DNA of 64,000 bases from Branchiostoma belcheri (lineage: Eukaryota; Chordata; Leptocardii; Amphioxiformes; Branchiostomatidae): NCBI RefSeq assembly GCF_001625305.1, contig NW_017802379.1, positions 3,199,290 to 3,263,289 of the forward strand. The letters run 5' to 3'. The notes below the pieces were generated by a model. That model worked only from the letters and a program-made list of their open reading frames with translations. It was not told the DNA's origin and searched no databases. The translations under genes were made by a program, and so were the position numbers. Below, in pieces: positions 13,000 to 26,867 of this stretch (its first letter is position 1; the number at the start of each line of letters is the position of its first letter).

Positions 13000-15900
13000 C
13001 GCCCTTATTGGCATTGGCGAGTGCACTACCATGTGAATTGTTTGTGAATTGCTTTGTTACTTCAAACAAACTTGTGTCAGACAAGAAGCTATGAATATGT
13101 ATTGTACATCAAAATGCCCTCTAAGCTGTTTGCAAATCCGTGATGCGAGCGTTATTTCCGTCGACTAGGGTGGTAGGTTAGAATCCGATCATTCGGGGTT
13201 GACAAAACTAGTACATGTGTATCAAGAAAGCCTAAACATGTAAGTCTATGTTTTGATAATACAAACGGGATAATATAGTGCTAACTTTAGTTTTAAGCCT
13301 GGTAACCAGTCTTCTATAGCTGCGATCACGCTCTTGCCATCTCTATTCGGAACGAAACCGTAGAGGGCTGGATACCAGTCTAACCGAGTGCTCAGTTATT
13401 CCATCCCTACTATAGAGTTGAGATAGAAGCTTGGGAAGAGGAAAGTATCAGACACCAGTTCAATAGGCGTTGGTCACAGACACATTTATAATGGACTGCT
13501 TGTCATAAAAACAGTCAAAGTGGTACCGGGGGATAAAACGATTATGTGGTTGTGGCCACAAACACTCCACAAACCTGAGCGTCCTATAAACGTACTCAGC
13601 CTATCCCGTCACCAAAAGGGACCGCTTGTGTTGCCGCTACTTTACCTCCATCTCCGCTGCTGATTTTATTACGTTAAACCCCTGAGAGAGTATAGTGTAC
13701 ACACACACTCTCAATCAGGTCTGTTTGTGTGTACCCAACATGGCGACAGGGAAACCTCTTTACGTGATATAAAAGGGCGAGAGGTAAACTGTATAATGTA
13801 GGGCAGTGGCGGGGACCATACCGGGACCCATGGTGTGATTTATTCCCGGTGTCTTGTTCGATCGTTAAACGGTTCAGTCCATTTGATCAGCAAGGCCATC
13901 CATCCCGTGTCGTCTGTTTTGTATAACCACATTCACAAGGAGGCCAAGACCCCCTAGGTGCGCCCACCCCCCTCCCGCGCACTCTCCTTTCAATTTACCG
14001 TGACAGTCCCCTCTGCCCAATTGACCCCCCCTCCCTCCTCTCCACCAATAGACTGACCAACTCTACCTTTTCAAATTTATCATGAGCCCTCCTCCAGTGT
14101 CGCTCAGGCAGATCTAATTTTTCATTTCGTGAAATAGCCTGTTTTTGATCACCACTTATCAATTTAGGAATGTCCTATAAAAAGGGAAAAGAACGAAATG
14201 GGAAGATAACACTTTTATGTGTGGATGGGGGCGTTTGACTCCGAAAGTATGTAGCTTTACTTTGATTAAAATACGTGCTGTGGGTCGATACTTATAACCT
14301 TACGCCGCCCTTTCATCTTCTTTAACAGAAAATCAATATATCGTTTGATTATTTTTTGTAAAAATAGGACACAACTAGAGTTTCCCAATCGTCTACTCAA
14401 TCATGAATTCGCCGTAATCAAGTCGTTATAACATGTAATAGATCTTCTCTCCCTCAATCAAATATCTCCCGACACTTAATCAAATTACCATGTGATAAAA
14501 CGTGTATCCAATTGGCGTAAACAATACCACAGACTCAGACAATTTGCAGGACACACAGGACAGTACGTGTTCTGTTTCCCTAACATTTATTTTGTCCTTG
14601 TTCGATTTGGCGGACGCAGAAACAGCATTGGCAAGGAAACATTGTAACATAACATAGCAATGTCATTCGCTAAAGCTAGCTATAAGCATTTAAATATCCT
14701 TAGTAATTTACAATCTTTAGGTACACACACGCGTGTCTTACATCAAAGAAAACATCTTAATTTTCTTGGTCGTAAACCTAGAACCCGTCCCGCGGTGGTA
14801 TAGCTGTCTCTCACTGCTCGGGCCGAGCTTCGATTTCAGCAAAGGATTTAATTTAATTCTCTTCGCCGCAGTTCACAGCGAGGCGCTTTCAGTTCAATCT
14901 GACCCCATATTTCTGCCGAATATCATTTTTTCCTCCTCTATTACAAACCTTTATGAACAAATATACTGTTAACATCGAAATTTGTTCATTAAAATGAAGT
15001 TGTAAGTATGGATAGAACGTATTTTCTATTCGTGTAGACTGCAAAATCCTTGGAATTTCCATGACCTCTGACCTAGTAAAATGCGCCCAACCAGAGGAGG
15101 TGTTACGGAAGGTCATGATCAGGGCTAGCGGCTCGACATGACGTCACACATGACTGCCCTCCATCGTGCAAACTGGAAAATTGAATTATCATATTAAGTG
15201 TTCTAGCAGATATCCTATCCTCTTATCTGCTTAAGATATCAAGATAGTATTCTAGAAGGGACAGTTGAAGAAAAACCACAGAAGTTGAGGTTTTTCCAAA
15301 CAACAATGTATTCACTTATTGATATACAATTAACAGTGCCAATTGTAGATCTAAAAGTTAAAAAAGGTGAAGATACATGTGTTCAGAAATTACCATATTT
15401 GCCATTACCCAGTCAGCCTTTAATTTTGTGATACGGACTGTAACTCTAGGTTTACCGAATCGATCGCCAAGTTTGTCATTTCTTATTTCGGACCACTTAA
15501 GACTGATCTCCGTGCACACACCTGGCTTAAGTCGGTCTCAGTGTGTTGACAGGACTTCTTCTGGACTACGGGCGGACGGAAAGGGTTTAGGAAACTGTGG
15601 TTACGGTGTTGAGGCTGAGATTTAATTGGTGGGATGCATAAAGCGACCATGCAGCTATCAATAAGAAGACAGGCTATGGGAACGGGGGGTTGAACATATA
15701 TGAAGAAGTTTATTGCACGACAATTGTGCAAGGTATGGCAGTAGTAGGCATTTCATCGTATGGCAACGAATACTGAACAAATTACAAAACGAAAAGGGTA
15801 TAGAATTTTACCGTCAAAAAAACTAAACGAGCTCGAGATAATACAAGTAGGGCTAATTATCAGTTTATATATCCTTTGTCGTGAAAGTTTGCGAAAAATG

Positions 15901-16510
15901 GTCCGAGTAAGCTATAACAACGACTTAGGGACTGTGTGTCTCGAACGTTAAAAATGAGGAGACTGTACGTTTTCACTGTAAAGTGACAAGTGACCAGGCG
16001 GTCCTTATGCAGTGATGGGTCTACAGTTGGGAAGTAACACTAGCTGACATTCCCCCGTTGTAAAACTACGCCCCAAACCTCGTCCCTAATTAATTGCAAG
16101 TCTGTACAGCATTACCAACAACCACATCTCGCCACGCCCTCCCCATTTTTAAAACCACGGCGGTCTGTGGTCAGTATCCTGTACCATACCTCCCGATAAG
16201 GTTTTGTGTGGTCTCCCCCCGTAAGCCTGTCTTGTATGGACGGTTTCTTCATCAATCGTCCACGCCAATCCCTGCCCTAATCTCTTCATCCCCCGGGATT
16301 AGCTGCTCAAGACAAAGCTGTTCTAATCTTACAGCGGCTGTGTGTTGAGCGATCTACAGAGGATAATCAAATCTAGCACCTCTAGCTGAACAATATTGTT
16401 GGAGGGCTCGAACAAGAAAGTATATTGATAATCATTGATTTGATCATTGTTTTGATTTGTTTTTTTCGTGTCTTACATACACTTCAGGAGTGAAGTGCCT
16501 TAATTTACCC

Positions 16511-16572
16511 ATGGCAAAGGATTCGAACCGAGACCCTCGAGATTGTGGGTTAACTACGATAACCACGATATC
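16511..16572 (-). repeat. tRNA-derived SINE-like fragment
   Basis: The minus strand carries a perfect pol III B box (GGTTCGAATC, 16520-16529) at a tRNA-like distance from a GTGGTTATCGTAGTTAAC D-arm-like string. The T-arm and acceptor stem do not pair properly, so this is not a functional tRNA. Confidence 0.45.
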
Positions 16573-18115
16573 GTTTTCTGACATGTACCTAGTGCATTTC
16601 ACATTTGTATTGTGCGCGAATAACACGAGCTACATTGTTTTATCGATGCATATACATGTATATGTTTTCTAGCATGTCTATACGAATCGGACTGCCCATA
16701 TATGACACTCCTAGTATTTGATATGGATTATCCAGCAAATCCAGACGACGAGCAAATTGGTAGAGGGTGGGTAGCTATATTTAAATCCATAGAGGCACGG
16801 CACCAATTAATCCGACATTTTCTGGTTGAGAAGTTAACGCTTCCGAGCGAGTCATCCGTGTCAAAACGGTACAAGGCGTGAGGAGGGGGACAGGCAGTGA
16901 GTAGAATAGCAGCAAATACAACGTGTGTAAGCACCCCCTGCGAGATAACCTGGTAGAGGGATAATTCAAATAATCAAGTGGATCTTTGTCTGAATAAGGA
17001 AAATATTATTGACAATATCATAACCAGTAATGGTCCTAACAGGGAACCTTGTGGGACACTTGAGCCAATCTCGGACCAAGGTTTTCGTCTATTTTTGGTC
17101 AAAATATCTTCAGCGATGTAGTCTCATATATACATGTATGTAGTAATGTCGGCATCAAAACGCAACGTAAGTGCCCGGGTGTGTATGTACATTTCGCTGC
17201 GCTGATGATACAAATAATTACGATATTTGACCACCAAGCGTCTCGCGGTTTACTAGATGGACAATCTCAATAATGACACAAATACGTCGAGGGCCCATGA
17301 TTTAGCTGCATGTGCTTACACTTGTTTACATGTATTTCAGTTTTGAAGTAAACAAGAGCACCATTTCGGAGCTGGTCCGACGCCTAAAACTGCGGTTCTG
17401 TTTGGTAAACCTGTCCTGAGGACCACGCCGTGTCACATGCGAACATCTCCACTCTAAATATTTGGATTTAAAGCGCCTTTCTATCTTGTATCATGTGGCC
17501 GTAACAAACGATAAAGTGAGATTGTTCGCTTCCTTGTCTGGATTATTTCTCAAAGAAATTGTTGTATATATCGTTTCATTTCGCTAGCTATAGTTTTCAT
17601 TTAGTGTGCCCAAAAATCATCCATATTTTGGACAAAAAGTAGAGTAAAACATACGTAGATCATTTAATCATACATTATGGCTTCATTGAAGAACTGGAAA
17701 TGCACGTATACCTATATGCATACATGGAACCATAGCTCATTGTGCTTTTACTTGGAAGTACCCCCCCAACCCCCAAATACGAGAATTTGGGGATGGTTTC
17801 TGTCAGTATTTCTCAGACAGCTGTCAGTGGTCACTGTCACCACAAAACTAGTTCAATCTTGTATCCTTCCGCCATGTAAACAGGATCTTTAATATTCTTA
17901 CAATTCTTAAAATAAAATAGTCCTGAGACATCTGCACATATGAACAGCCTTTCACATGATGCGGGGGTGGAATCTGTAGTGATGCATACGTCTACATATT
18001 TTTACTACCTTGTTGATGAAGCAATGTGATACGAGTGAAGGAGGTCAACCACAGGAAGTGTAGACAGTTAGGACGGCCGTAGTTGACAAGCTATTTGGGC
18101 TATGGGCACGTGCGG

Positions 18116-18188
18116 GGTATGCCGAGTAGGAGCCGGTCTTCCCCGGCCGGCCACCACGGGGCAACCCTGGCGCTGACCTCAGCATACC
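18116..18188 (-). other. GC-rich 73-nt hairpin-forming segment
   Basis: On the minus strand GGTATGCTGAG pairs with CTCGGCATACC (11 bp including one G-T wobble), closing a GC-rich interior in which CCCCG can pair with CGGGG. The stretch stands out from AT-rich surroundings. It could be structured RNA or a repeat fragment; no known ncRNA family was recognised. Confidence 0.25.
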
Positions 18189-18889
18189 AGGTCAGGTTTG
18201 GAGTGTTGCTGGGTTACATTGTCGCCAAGTGGTCGTGCTGAGGCCCAGTGTTTGCCCCAAAAAATATGATTAATTCCGACCGTCTATGGTAAGGCAGTCT
18301 CCAAGTTGAAGTAGGGTTTAGATCAGCGTTTTTAAAGCTTTTATACTGGCCATGGGAGGTCCCTCTTAAAAGCCTATAGCTATATAAAGCCTATAAATAT
18401 ACGCGTGTAAAACACTAACCCGGACCATACATCTGCTTGAAGGATATGGTTAGGCCCATATAGACGAAACAACTTTATACTTGGGGATAAGTCAAAGAAT
18501 CATCCATTTACGAATAGACGTACCAGTATTCAACTAAGTTGCAGTACTACCTTTCATCACCAGAGAGCGCTCATCATAGCATCAGAACGTGTTATTGCCA
18601 ACATTGGACAAGCATCACTGATTCTGAAGACTGCTTACTCCTCTTAATCCTTGGCTACTATTTCCGATATCATATCACTGGGATCCAAAATCATTTTTTT
18701 AATATCTTTGTGGCATTTTCTACATATAACGTTACATGTTTCTAGTCTTCCACTCAGGAAAAAATCATGAACTGCCACAAAGACATACAAAATGCTGCAA
18801 GAACATGCATGTCTGAAATACCAAGTCAGACACTACATGTACATCAGCTTGGAGATCACTAGTCATAGTACTGCTGTACTGCTGATGCC

Positions 18890-21720
18890 CTAGCTGTCTT
18901 GACCTTTGACTCTCCTGTAGATCTTTTCTTCCTTGTTTTCAGTCATTGCAGCAAAACGTGCCAGGGTGAAAAGAAAATCACTCAGTCTGCAAAAAAAAAA
19001 AAAGGAAACTTTGTCTGATTTTGACAACTTTTCTCATGCTCACTGTTCTTAACCCAAAAAGTGTCTGGTAATGTCCTTGTTGAATAATTCAAGATACATG
19101 TAGAACCAATTATTGTTCCAGTATTCATCTAAGACATGGAATAACACAAGTAAAAGTCACATTGTATATTCCTAGAGGAACACTATACATGTACAAAGTG
19201 GAGCCATGCCAAATATGATAGAAATCTCTTTGGTACAAAATAATTCCCCTCTTGCAAATTTTCCCCCATCTCCATACCCTCCTACAATCCTTCATGGACC
19301 GTCCTTTACTACTCATGCCTCACCTGTTGACATATTTCCCTACTTCAGCATCTACATCACCTGAGCTGACCAGTGGAACTAATCTGGAACAGGACAGTAC
19401 ACAAAATAAACAAAATCAGTCCTGCTGTAATCTCCTATTACAGTATAAAGCAGGAAAAGATTTACAGGCAGCTAGTTAGCCTTATTCTCAAACATACTGT
19501 TAGGCCATAAAATTAAAAGGAAAACAACATATGCTTAAATTGACAGGAATCATAAATCATGATGCTTCAGGGTGGAAGTTTGCATAGAGTTGTCCCCGTT
19601 TTTACTTCAATTTTTTTCAACTGCTCTAGTAATTCACTTTTATCCCAAGTTTCTTTAAACTAAAAAAAGTTCCAAACTGACCTTCTCTCAGTTCTTCTAC
19701 AGATAGCTCGAGCCATGTGGAGTGAAGCACTGGTTTTCCCTCCAGACTGCGGGAGGGAAAATACCATGTTACATGCAGTAAATAGTAGAAACAGAGAGAC
19801 ACTGAGGGACAGCATTAGAGACAGGGAAATAGAGACAGAAATGGAGACAGAAGATGTTGGTTAGTTTGATTACCAAATTGTCCAATGCCTGACAATAGGT
19901 ATGCACATTTTGCATGGTATGAAATATAAAGTGACCATCTTACAGGCAGTATAAAGTTGGTGAGTGGAGGCAGTTGTTCTGTGTACTCATCAATCCATCC
20001 TTCCAGCTCCTCTACTGACCCAGATGGGAACTCTGTACGAGCTGGAAAAAAAACAAGAGAGCATTATGAAGTGTACCCTAACTTGCCACAACCCTAATTT
20101 ATGGTTACTCTTACCATGACCCTAATTTAGGGTTACTGGGTTCATGGAGGTACCGCCATGCTGGGTTAGGTTGCAAGGAACAGACTACACACAGCTGATC
20201 TGCTGCAATTTCAATAAAAACTGCTAGAGGGCACTTTTGTATTTTGTGAATGTATGAGCAGATGTTGTTTCTCTCACCTAGTTTTCTGTCCTGTGCCTTC
20301 GTCCGTGGTGTAGCAATGTTGGACCCCACATCTTGTAGTAAACATTGGATCTGTCAACATCAGATGACAGTACAGTTCAGTTTTTTTTTACTAGGACAGA
20401 AATATGCAAAATAAATTACAGAAAGATTTTTGGAGATTGATTTGGAACAACTGTTGATTACCTTTTCTAGTCTGTCCATGAACTGGTGACCAGCATCATT
20501 GCCAAATTCTCCAGCTAACCTGTTGGAAAGGAAGGAGGGGGGAAGAAGGGGGATGAATTATTTCCATAAAAAATAGTGTTATGAAAATTTGCCTCATGCT
20601 CAGTGTTATGAAAATTTGCCTCAGTCATATTGGCATAGCTAGATACCTGTGGTTTCCCAGTGGACCAATGGATGCATATATCTGTTTTACCCATCCAAGT
20701 GTTTAAAAAAAATAATTGCTTTACAGACAAATCAAGGCAGTTGGCGGACTTCACCCCCTCATGCAAAGTTCACAACATACTTACCCTATTGCACAGGACA
20801 GTTCATCTGTTGTCCCAAGTGCTTCAAAAATGGCGTCGTCTTTATTCCGTCTTTCTCCAGTAAATAAACTGGACCTTCCTAAGTGAAAAAAAACACACAT
20901 CATCAACCAATGCAAAGCACGATTTTACTCATTAACCACATCAAAAGTCCAGAATGTTAATCAAAGCCATAGATCTTTATGATACAACATCAGTAACATT
21001 ATATGATCAATCTCAATAATCAAGATATCATAACGTTAAATTTTGTTTGTTTTCAGCACCAGATAAGTTACCTTTGTCACCAGTTCTTGTATAGATTTTT
21101 AGTTGCTTTGTCTTCTCACGTTCCTTGCTGAAAAGTAGAAAAGACCCAAGTACTGATAAACTCATGCAAAAAGACTAGATAAACACTAAATTCGGTGACT
21201 GACGAAAAGTACTGGATGCTACTTGAAACGTCTGACAGTTTGCAAAAGCTATCCAGATGCTTTAGTAACAGTTTTCTACTGTACTAACATATTACAGACT
21301 TATATTTTAGAATTTTTGTCGATCCCAAATATAATTTTACCTCTTTTCCATAGTAGTATAACAAACGGTTCCGCTCTTGAGCTGTTACTAAGAGTATTCC
21401 TGCGTTTCTGTCCCAAATTTTGTAGTTTTCCACAGTATGGCTCACCGCAGAAAGACCTTTGTCCCATACAGCTAGACTTGAACTTTGTGCATAACCTAGA
21501 GACGTCAATCAAAAATTAAGTGTAACGGTTACGGGTTAGTGCGCTACTACTGGCAGATGAAATGCCCCCCTCCCCACAACCCACAATAAACAAGAGAAAT
21601 CCGAACCTACCTTGAGTAACACCGCCAGTACACCGGCGATACTGTTTGCTCTATCCTAGCGTACAGTGTTGGTAACCGTGTCAAAACCACCGAGGGCCGG
21701 AGGACGTGTTTAAACAACAT
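18890..21720 (-). CDS. MMAB: MMAB: mitochondrial corrinoid (cob(I)alamin) adenosyltransferase
   Basis: Nine exons (minus): 21611-21720, 21072-21127, 20785-20878, 20462-20519, 20278-20350, 19944-20041, 19682-19746, 19324-19383, 18890-18986; 711 nt, 236 aa, all phases consistent. Human MMAB is 250 aa. The enzyme transfers the adenosyl group of ATP to cob(I)alamin, making the cofactor for methylmalonyl-CoA mutase. The first exon ([16 protein letters not shown]) is Arg/Lys-rich, without acidic residues and hydrophobic, a typical mitochondrial presequence. Then come [10 protein letters not shown] and SSLFTGERR (ATP-binding N-terminal segment), [40 protein letters not shown] and the active-site helix [10 protein letters not shown], then [13 protein letters not shown] near the end. 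Stop TAG at 18890. Divergent from the KCTD gene upstream. Identification is secure by motif order and exon continuity. Confidence 0.95.
21195..21275 (+). repeat. Dispersed repeat family A, copy 2
   Basis: GACTGACGAAAAGTACTGGATGCTACTTGAAACGTCTGAC-like text followed by TATCCAGATGCTTTAGTAAC, matching 1346-1468 at a lower identity. It lies in MMAB intron 1. Confidence 0.55.
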
Positions 21721-23226
21721 TTTGCACGATCTCGCTGTGGTAAACTAAGTCTTCGAAAGGTCAAAGGTGATCAGAATCTTTCACTATAAGAAAGGGGGTT
21801 TAAGGATAATAAATAAACTTGTCGGAGTCCGCTATAAGAGTTTTAAACTGCAATCAAATAACTGTATTCCTCTATTATATGCTTATTATCTTCTATAATA
21901 TACAGAAGAAATAAAATTTAGTACAATTGTTTTAAAATGACAGTATTTAATATACCCCCCAGGGTGAGTGGTTTCTACCAGAGTTCATTAATCACCTGTG
22001 AATGCAGGCCGGAGGCGGGGCAGGTTTTTGATGTGAAATGAGCCATGTATGGTGTTACCGTCTTATCAACAAGAACTGGATCGTACTAGTTTATACTCTA
22101 CTTCGTTCTTCTACAGGTAGGTGGGCTCATATAGGTGTTTAGATAGCAGGTTTAGATATTTTAAACACTGCTGTTTGTGTAAGGTGCAGATTTCAACCTT
22201 CGATAGCTTCCAGTAGAAGATTTCCTAGGTTGCTTGAATGCACACATAAACAGTTTTATATTTTGTTTAGCCTGACCTGACAGCATTATAGACGTTAGTG
22301 TTTCATTTGTGAACTGTGTAACCACTCAGTGAGTCTCTCCCAGTGGCTGCTGCGCTGGATTTTCCTCGGCACTGTAAGCTTCTGTCCCCGGCTGGCAAGC
22401 GATTTTTACCTGTCCGAATTGACCGCCCTGTGCCTGAGTAAGAGATAAGGGCCTTCATCAGGGGGCTAAGGGAAAGGTAACTCTTCGGGGGCAGGTTGGT
22501 CTAGGTGCCGACGATGACTGGCCTGTCTAGACCCCGGTAACAGTCTGGATTCCAGGCTAGTAGTCAGGCGTTAACGTTGATCGATTTGTATACGTTAGGG
22601 CTTCCTAAACCACCAACAGTGGGCGTGATGTGATTCACCAGTACTGTACCTTGATGTTTTACCCATATGGGCCATCTTCCGGTTGTTTGGGTGTCGCAGT
22701 AAAATCACAGATCGATACGATGTGTTAATACTTCGGGGAAAACGACCTAACGCCACGTACTGAATGTGAATCAAATCTGCCTTGAAGGTTTGCCAGTTCT
22801 GTCCCTTAGGTATCACTGAATGTATCTCGATTACATCTTAGATTTTGTTACAGCGTAAAGGTGTATTGTTACATGATTTATTTGATCTTGATGAGACAAA
22901 CAAAACAACGTTACAAAATGTGTGACCCAATCTTTTGTAATGGTCCACTGCTTCAATGGCATCATTGCCAAGTGGTCCATTTTCTGCCTGTACGCTCAAT
23001 TGAATGGAAACACCCAAATGGAAACAACCTGTTGTTGTTATCGTGAATGATGTGGCGTTCCTACAAAATCTGTACCATGAAATTAACGGAAGACACGTTG
23101 TGGTGTTTTTGAGTGAGAACCTTGTCGCATACTTCAGCGGTTATACTCATCTATATTTCAGAGCCGTGTTGTCGTCTGCCGTATGATCTACACAAAATTT
23201 GCTGAGCAAATCTGATTACAGCAGTG
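21721..23226. other. Intergenic region between divergent MMAB and KCTD genes
   Basis: About 1.5 kb separates the two start codons. No exon was recognised. It contains the palindromic CTGGATTCCAGGCTA motif at 22545-22559 within a GC-richer block (about 22340-22570) that resembles repeat sequence. No clear TATA box is placed for either gene. Confidence 0.45.
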
Positions 23227-26015
23227 ATGTCAGAAAACGTGCCCGACGTCGACAATCACGATGTTCCTGCAGTACCGGACCCAGACGCTAGAGGCGCGGC
23301 TGAGAATTCCCAATCAGGTGTAAACAATATGACTGACGTTCCTCTAGATAACGGCGCTATCCGACCTCCTCGATATGAATACCTTGATGAAGAGTGCCAT
23401 GATAAGGTAATTCCATATCTTTTCTACCTTTGTGACTTTCTTGAGAAAGACAGTGAACATAATGTGCGATCTTTATTAACTTTTATGGATTTAGCCATAT
23501 TTTAGAAAGTAAATGTGATGCTTCTGATGATCTACCACATATGATCATCAAATCCTTTTTTAAATGTATTGAAATTCTGCTCGCGTATAGTCTGGTGTGT
23601 CTGTCTGCCAAGACTATCCGATAAGCATTGATTTTGACATCAAAGAGGGCAAATTTTAAAGTAGCTACCACTGTAAATGGATTATTTCTCATTCCCCACA
23701 GAACACAATCTGTTGTATCCAAGGAAGCTTATTGTTTTGTAACTGATAAAACGTACACATAGAGCTAATCGTATACCCCGGGGCTTTGATATAATTACAT
23801 GTACCATACTGATAGAAATGTAAGTTGCAACAGATGTATTTTGAGTAAATATAACATTCATGAATGTCCACCAGCGTATTCTATTTATAACGTTCCTTTC
23901 AAATACTAACAGCAACATCCGTTGTTCATGATTTTTTAATGAAATTATTTGCTTTATGCTACCGTTGGACCTTAGCAACAATACACACATATACACTCAT
24001 GTTTTATTTTAAAATCCTCGGACACACCAATAGCTTCCCTGGACTTCATTTCAAAACAGGTACACACAATTCATGGTAAGCACACAATCACATTTACATG
24101 AAGTTTGAAATCAAGAACACTTGTATACAATAAAGAAGCTGCTTTGGTACTTGACCAATAACGTTAGAATCCCATTTCTAAGTCACATTAGGTAGTAAAA
24201 AATTCTAGTACATTAGCATATTTAATGAATAGAGAAGCAGAAGTAAATATACAAATAATAAAGCTAATCAAGCTGAGACAAACGGTCAAACCTTGTACAT
24301 AGTAAAAAACATAAATCAATGCAAAGCGGAAACCTAAGCCTTATTTTAGATATCATTACAAAATCAATGGACTGAGCATAGATTAGCAAATAAGGATAAG
24401 TAACAATTTTATCTCAACACTTGTAAACACAACGTATTACCACACCAAAGATAAAATATCATTAAGTATATATAACATCCATCTATTAATTTCACATTGG
24501 TAATTTCACATACTGTACGTAGTTTCCTGAAGTGATCAACCTGAATGTAGGAGGCGTACACTTCACCACTCTGCTGTCCACACTGCGGTCCCAGAAGGAC
24601 TCCATGCTTGCCGGCATGTTCTCTGGTCGGCACAAGATCCAGAGGGACGAGGATGGGCGCTATTTTATTGGTAGGTTCCAATCCCACCGCTGCCACCAGT
24701 GTTATGGTTAATCTCCAAGCAGATGTTTGCGTGATGGATCGTGATGTGATCAGACATGTAATGTGATTCACCTGAACGACTGTAAGATCGGTTTGAAATT
24801 TCTGTTTATTTGTTTGTTCGTTTGCCTTAGATCGGGACGGGGCGTTGTTTACATACATTTTGGCCTGGTTGCGGACGGAACAGATGCCACCTCGTGCTGC
24901 CGCCAGGCGGCTCTACAGCGAAGCGCAGCACTACGGGCTTCTCACTCTGATGGCAACTCTACAGGTAGACTCTGATGATGTCATATTTCAATCGTAGAAT
25001 TTGAAACCTCCTCTCAGACCACGTATGACGTCTTCATTCACGTCAATGACGACTTTCCACACTACTGTCATTAAATAATGTATTAGAGAAAGGCAGGAAT
25101 AAAAATTATCTTCCGTAATACCTTGATAATGTACTGCATTGGATTAGAAAATCTACTCCCACCATGAGCCCCGAAGAGAGAGGATACGTCGTGTTTGGGA
25201 CCTAAATGGCGTTTGGGACCGCATTCTCCCTACTGCAGCGCCACTGCAGAACTACGTTACTACTGGGTTGTGCAACTGTATTACTTATGTAATATTTCCT
25301 TCAGAACGTCCAGCCTGTGGCCAGTGATGTCGTGAAGACCCAGTTTGTATCTAAGGTGCCGAACTATAAGGAGCTGCTAGAACAGATCATCATAGTGGGC
25401 AGGGAGCGGGCCAAACTGGACATGAGGAGACAGTCGCGCGTCCTCGTCACCTTCCACTATCTAAACGATGGTCCACAAGTAAAGGTGAGAAACTAAACTA
25501 GAAAGGTAACATTTACAAAGCAAATGTATAATGTTTACCTTCGCACACGGTCTGCTCTGTTAATTTTTACTCAAACACATTCATATATATGGTTACAGGA
25601 GTCTAAATCCCTAGGCCTCCTGCTATAAAATTGCAACATGATGTGACCCAACACCAGTTACCATGTCTGGTTCTGGACCTTTTGTGTCAATGCAAAGAAA
25701 TCTTGGTCCTTATTAGTGTGTACACATGTAGCAGGAACAGTCATTGGTAGATTGTGCCCTAGACATTTGAAATGAGAAATGGTATGTCATTTTTTTTCTG
25801 CCACACAGGTGCACATGATTTGCGAGCTGGCTCGACACGACGTCGGGTTTTTGGATCTCCCTCAAACCCTGGACGTCGCTACTCTACTTAGCAGTATAGA
25901 ATTTGACTTGGTCAAAGAAAGGGGCTTCAATCTGACCACCACGCTTATAGATACCTGCAAGGGGATTGGCTACATATGCGGGTTCAAGTACGACTTCACA
26001 TTCACGTGGTGGTGA
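23227..26015 (+). CDS. KCTD7/14-like BTB (T1) domain protein
   Basis: Five exons: 23227-23406, 24523-24670, 24831-24964, 25305-25484, 25809-26015; 849 nt, 282 aa (human KCTD7 is 289 aa). The start is the ATG at 23227, not the GTG just before it. Residues 1-60 are acidic and low in complexity. The T1/BTB domain starts at residue 61: FPEVINLNVGG, HFTTLLSTLR, MLAGMFSGRH, GRYFIDRDG split across a phase-1 intron, then AWLRTEQMPP and YSEAQHYGLL. The C-terminal half ends in FTFTWW. The FPEV start resembles KCTD7 and the FTFTWW end resembles KCTD14. Members assemble through the T1 domain, and several serve as Cullin-3 adaptors; that role is family knowledge, not seen here. Which vertebrate paralogue is the true orthologue cannot be settled by eye. 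Confidence 0.92.
25190..25290 (+). repeat. Dispersed repeat family C, copy 1
   Basis: Contains GTTTGGGACCGCATTCTCC then CTACTGCAGCGCCACTG, shared with about 47086-47185 and 59237-59335. It lies in KCTD intron 3. The other copies are preceded by a long G run. Confidence 0.5.
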
Positions 26016-26867
26016 AAAACGTCGCCATTTTGGTGAACTTCCATGTTCAACCGCTAGGCGATGGTTTAAATTATATTACCCAAGATGCCTTTCAAATAAC
26101 ATGCAAATACTAAAGCTTTTAAAGTACTTACGGCAGAAGTCTGTCCTCAACGAACCAAGCGGTTTTACTATTTTATTCCAAGCATTTTTAATTGTAGCTT
26201 TCTAGCTATTTCAATGACTGACCTTAAGCAAATGAAAGTCATGTTCAAAACATCTTAATGATGGCAACATCAACACTGATTAGCAAAAGTATATAATAAG
26301 TATTGATGGGGTAAGGGTCGTGAATGCTTTGTAAAAATGATACGTGGACGAGAGACTCTTGTGCTTTGCTCAGTGATTTCGGTAAAGGAAAGGGAAGAGT
26401 CAAACTCTAGCCAAGAAAAGAAGTTATTTTACCTGAATGAATATACAATGGAGATGTTTTACTTATATCAAAGTCTATTGCTGCTAATTATATATCACAG
26501 TACAGTGTGTGTCTTCCAAAGTGACTTGTTGCTTTTAGAACTTCCTTTATGGGCTAACGATTTTTATTAGACTTGTAAAACGAATACATTGCTATAAAAT
26601 ACACTATGATACAAATTGTGAATTATTCAGAGCAGTAGGTTTGCATAAATTTGTATTATTTCAGTACGTAGCTACTGCTGAAATATAGATAGATATGTAA
26701 ACACGTATGCCAAAATCACATGCAGTTACTCGAGCAACTGGACATGATTTTAGAAACGGTCAGGACGTTTCAGGTAGCATCCACTACTAGTGGATGATAC
26801 CTGAAACTTATCCAGTTGCTTGTAACTTTTTTTGGCGTTGGATGTCTAACCTTCACCGACGTATGCA
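26016..26867. other. KCTD 3' flank with foldback repeat
   Basis: 3' UTR and intergenic sequence. At 26735-26862 there is a family A repeat copy with a palindrome: GTTTCAGGTAGCATCCACTA (26767-26786) against its near-exact reverse complement at 26788-26807 (19 of 20). No coding exon was recognised. Confidence 0.5.

Larger units (their letters stand above)
10731..18889. other. Intergenic region between the SBSPON-like gene and MMAB
   Basis: No exon of a known family was found. It contains the probable promoter at 11241-11292, a dispersed repeat (12946-12999), a tRNA-like SINE fragment (16511-16572), a GC-rich hairpin (18116-18188), short GA-rich runs near 12030 and 12355, and TATA-like strings at 11585 and 13768 with no obvious downstream gene. 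Confidence 0.5.

Noticed and set aside
13741..13800. TATAAAAG with upstream ATGGCGAC as a promoter
   Set aside because: No gene follows on the plus strand; chance motif cannot be excluded.
21223..21519. Short overlapping frames near 21.3-21.5 kb as MMAB exon 1
   Set aside because: Only the exon at 21611-21720 gives a mitochondrial presequence with correct phase 2 into exon 2.
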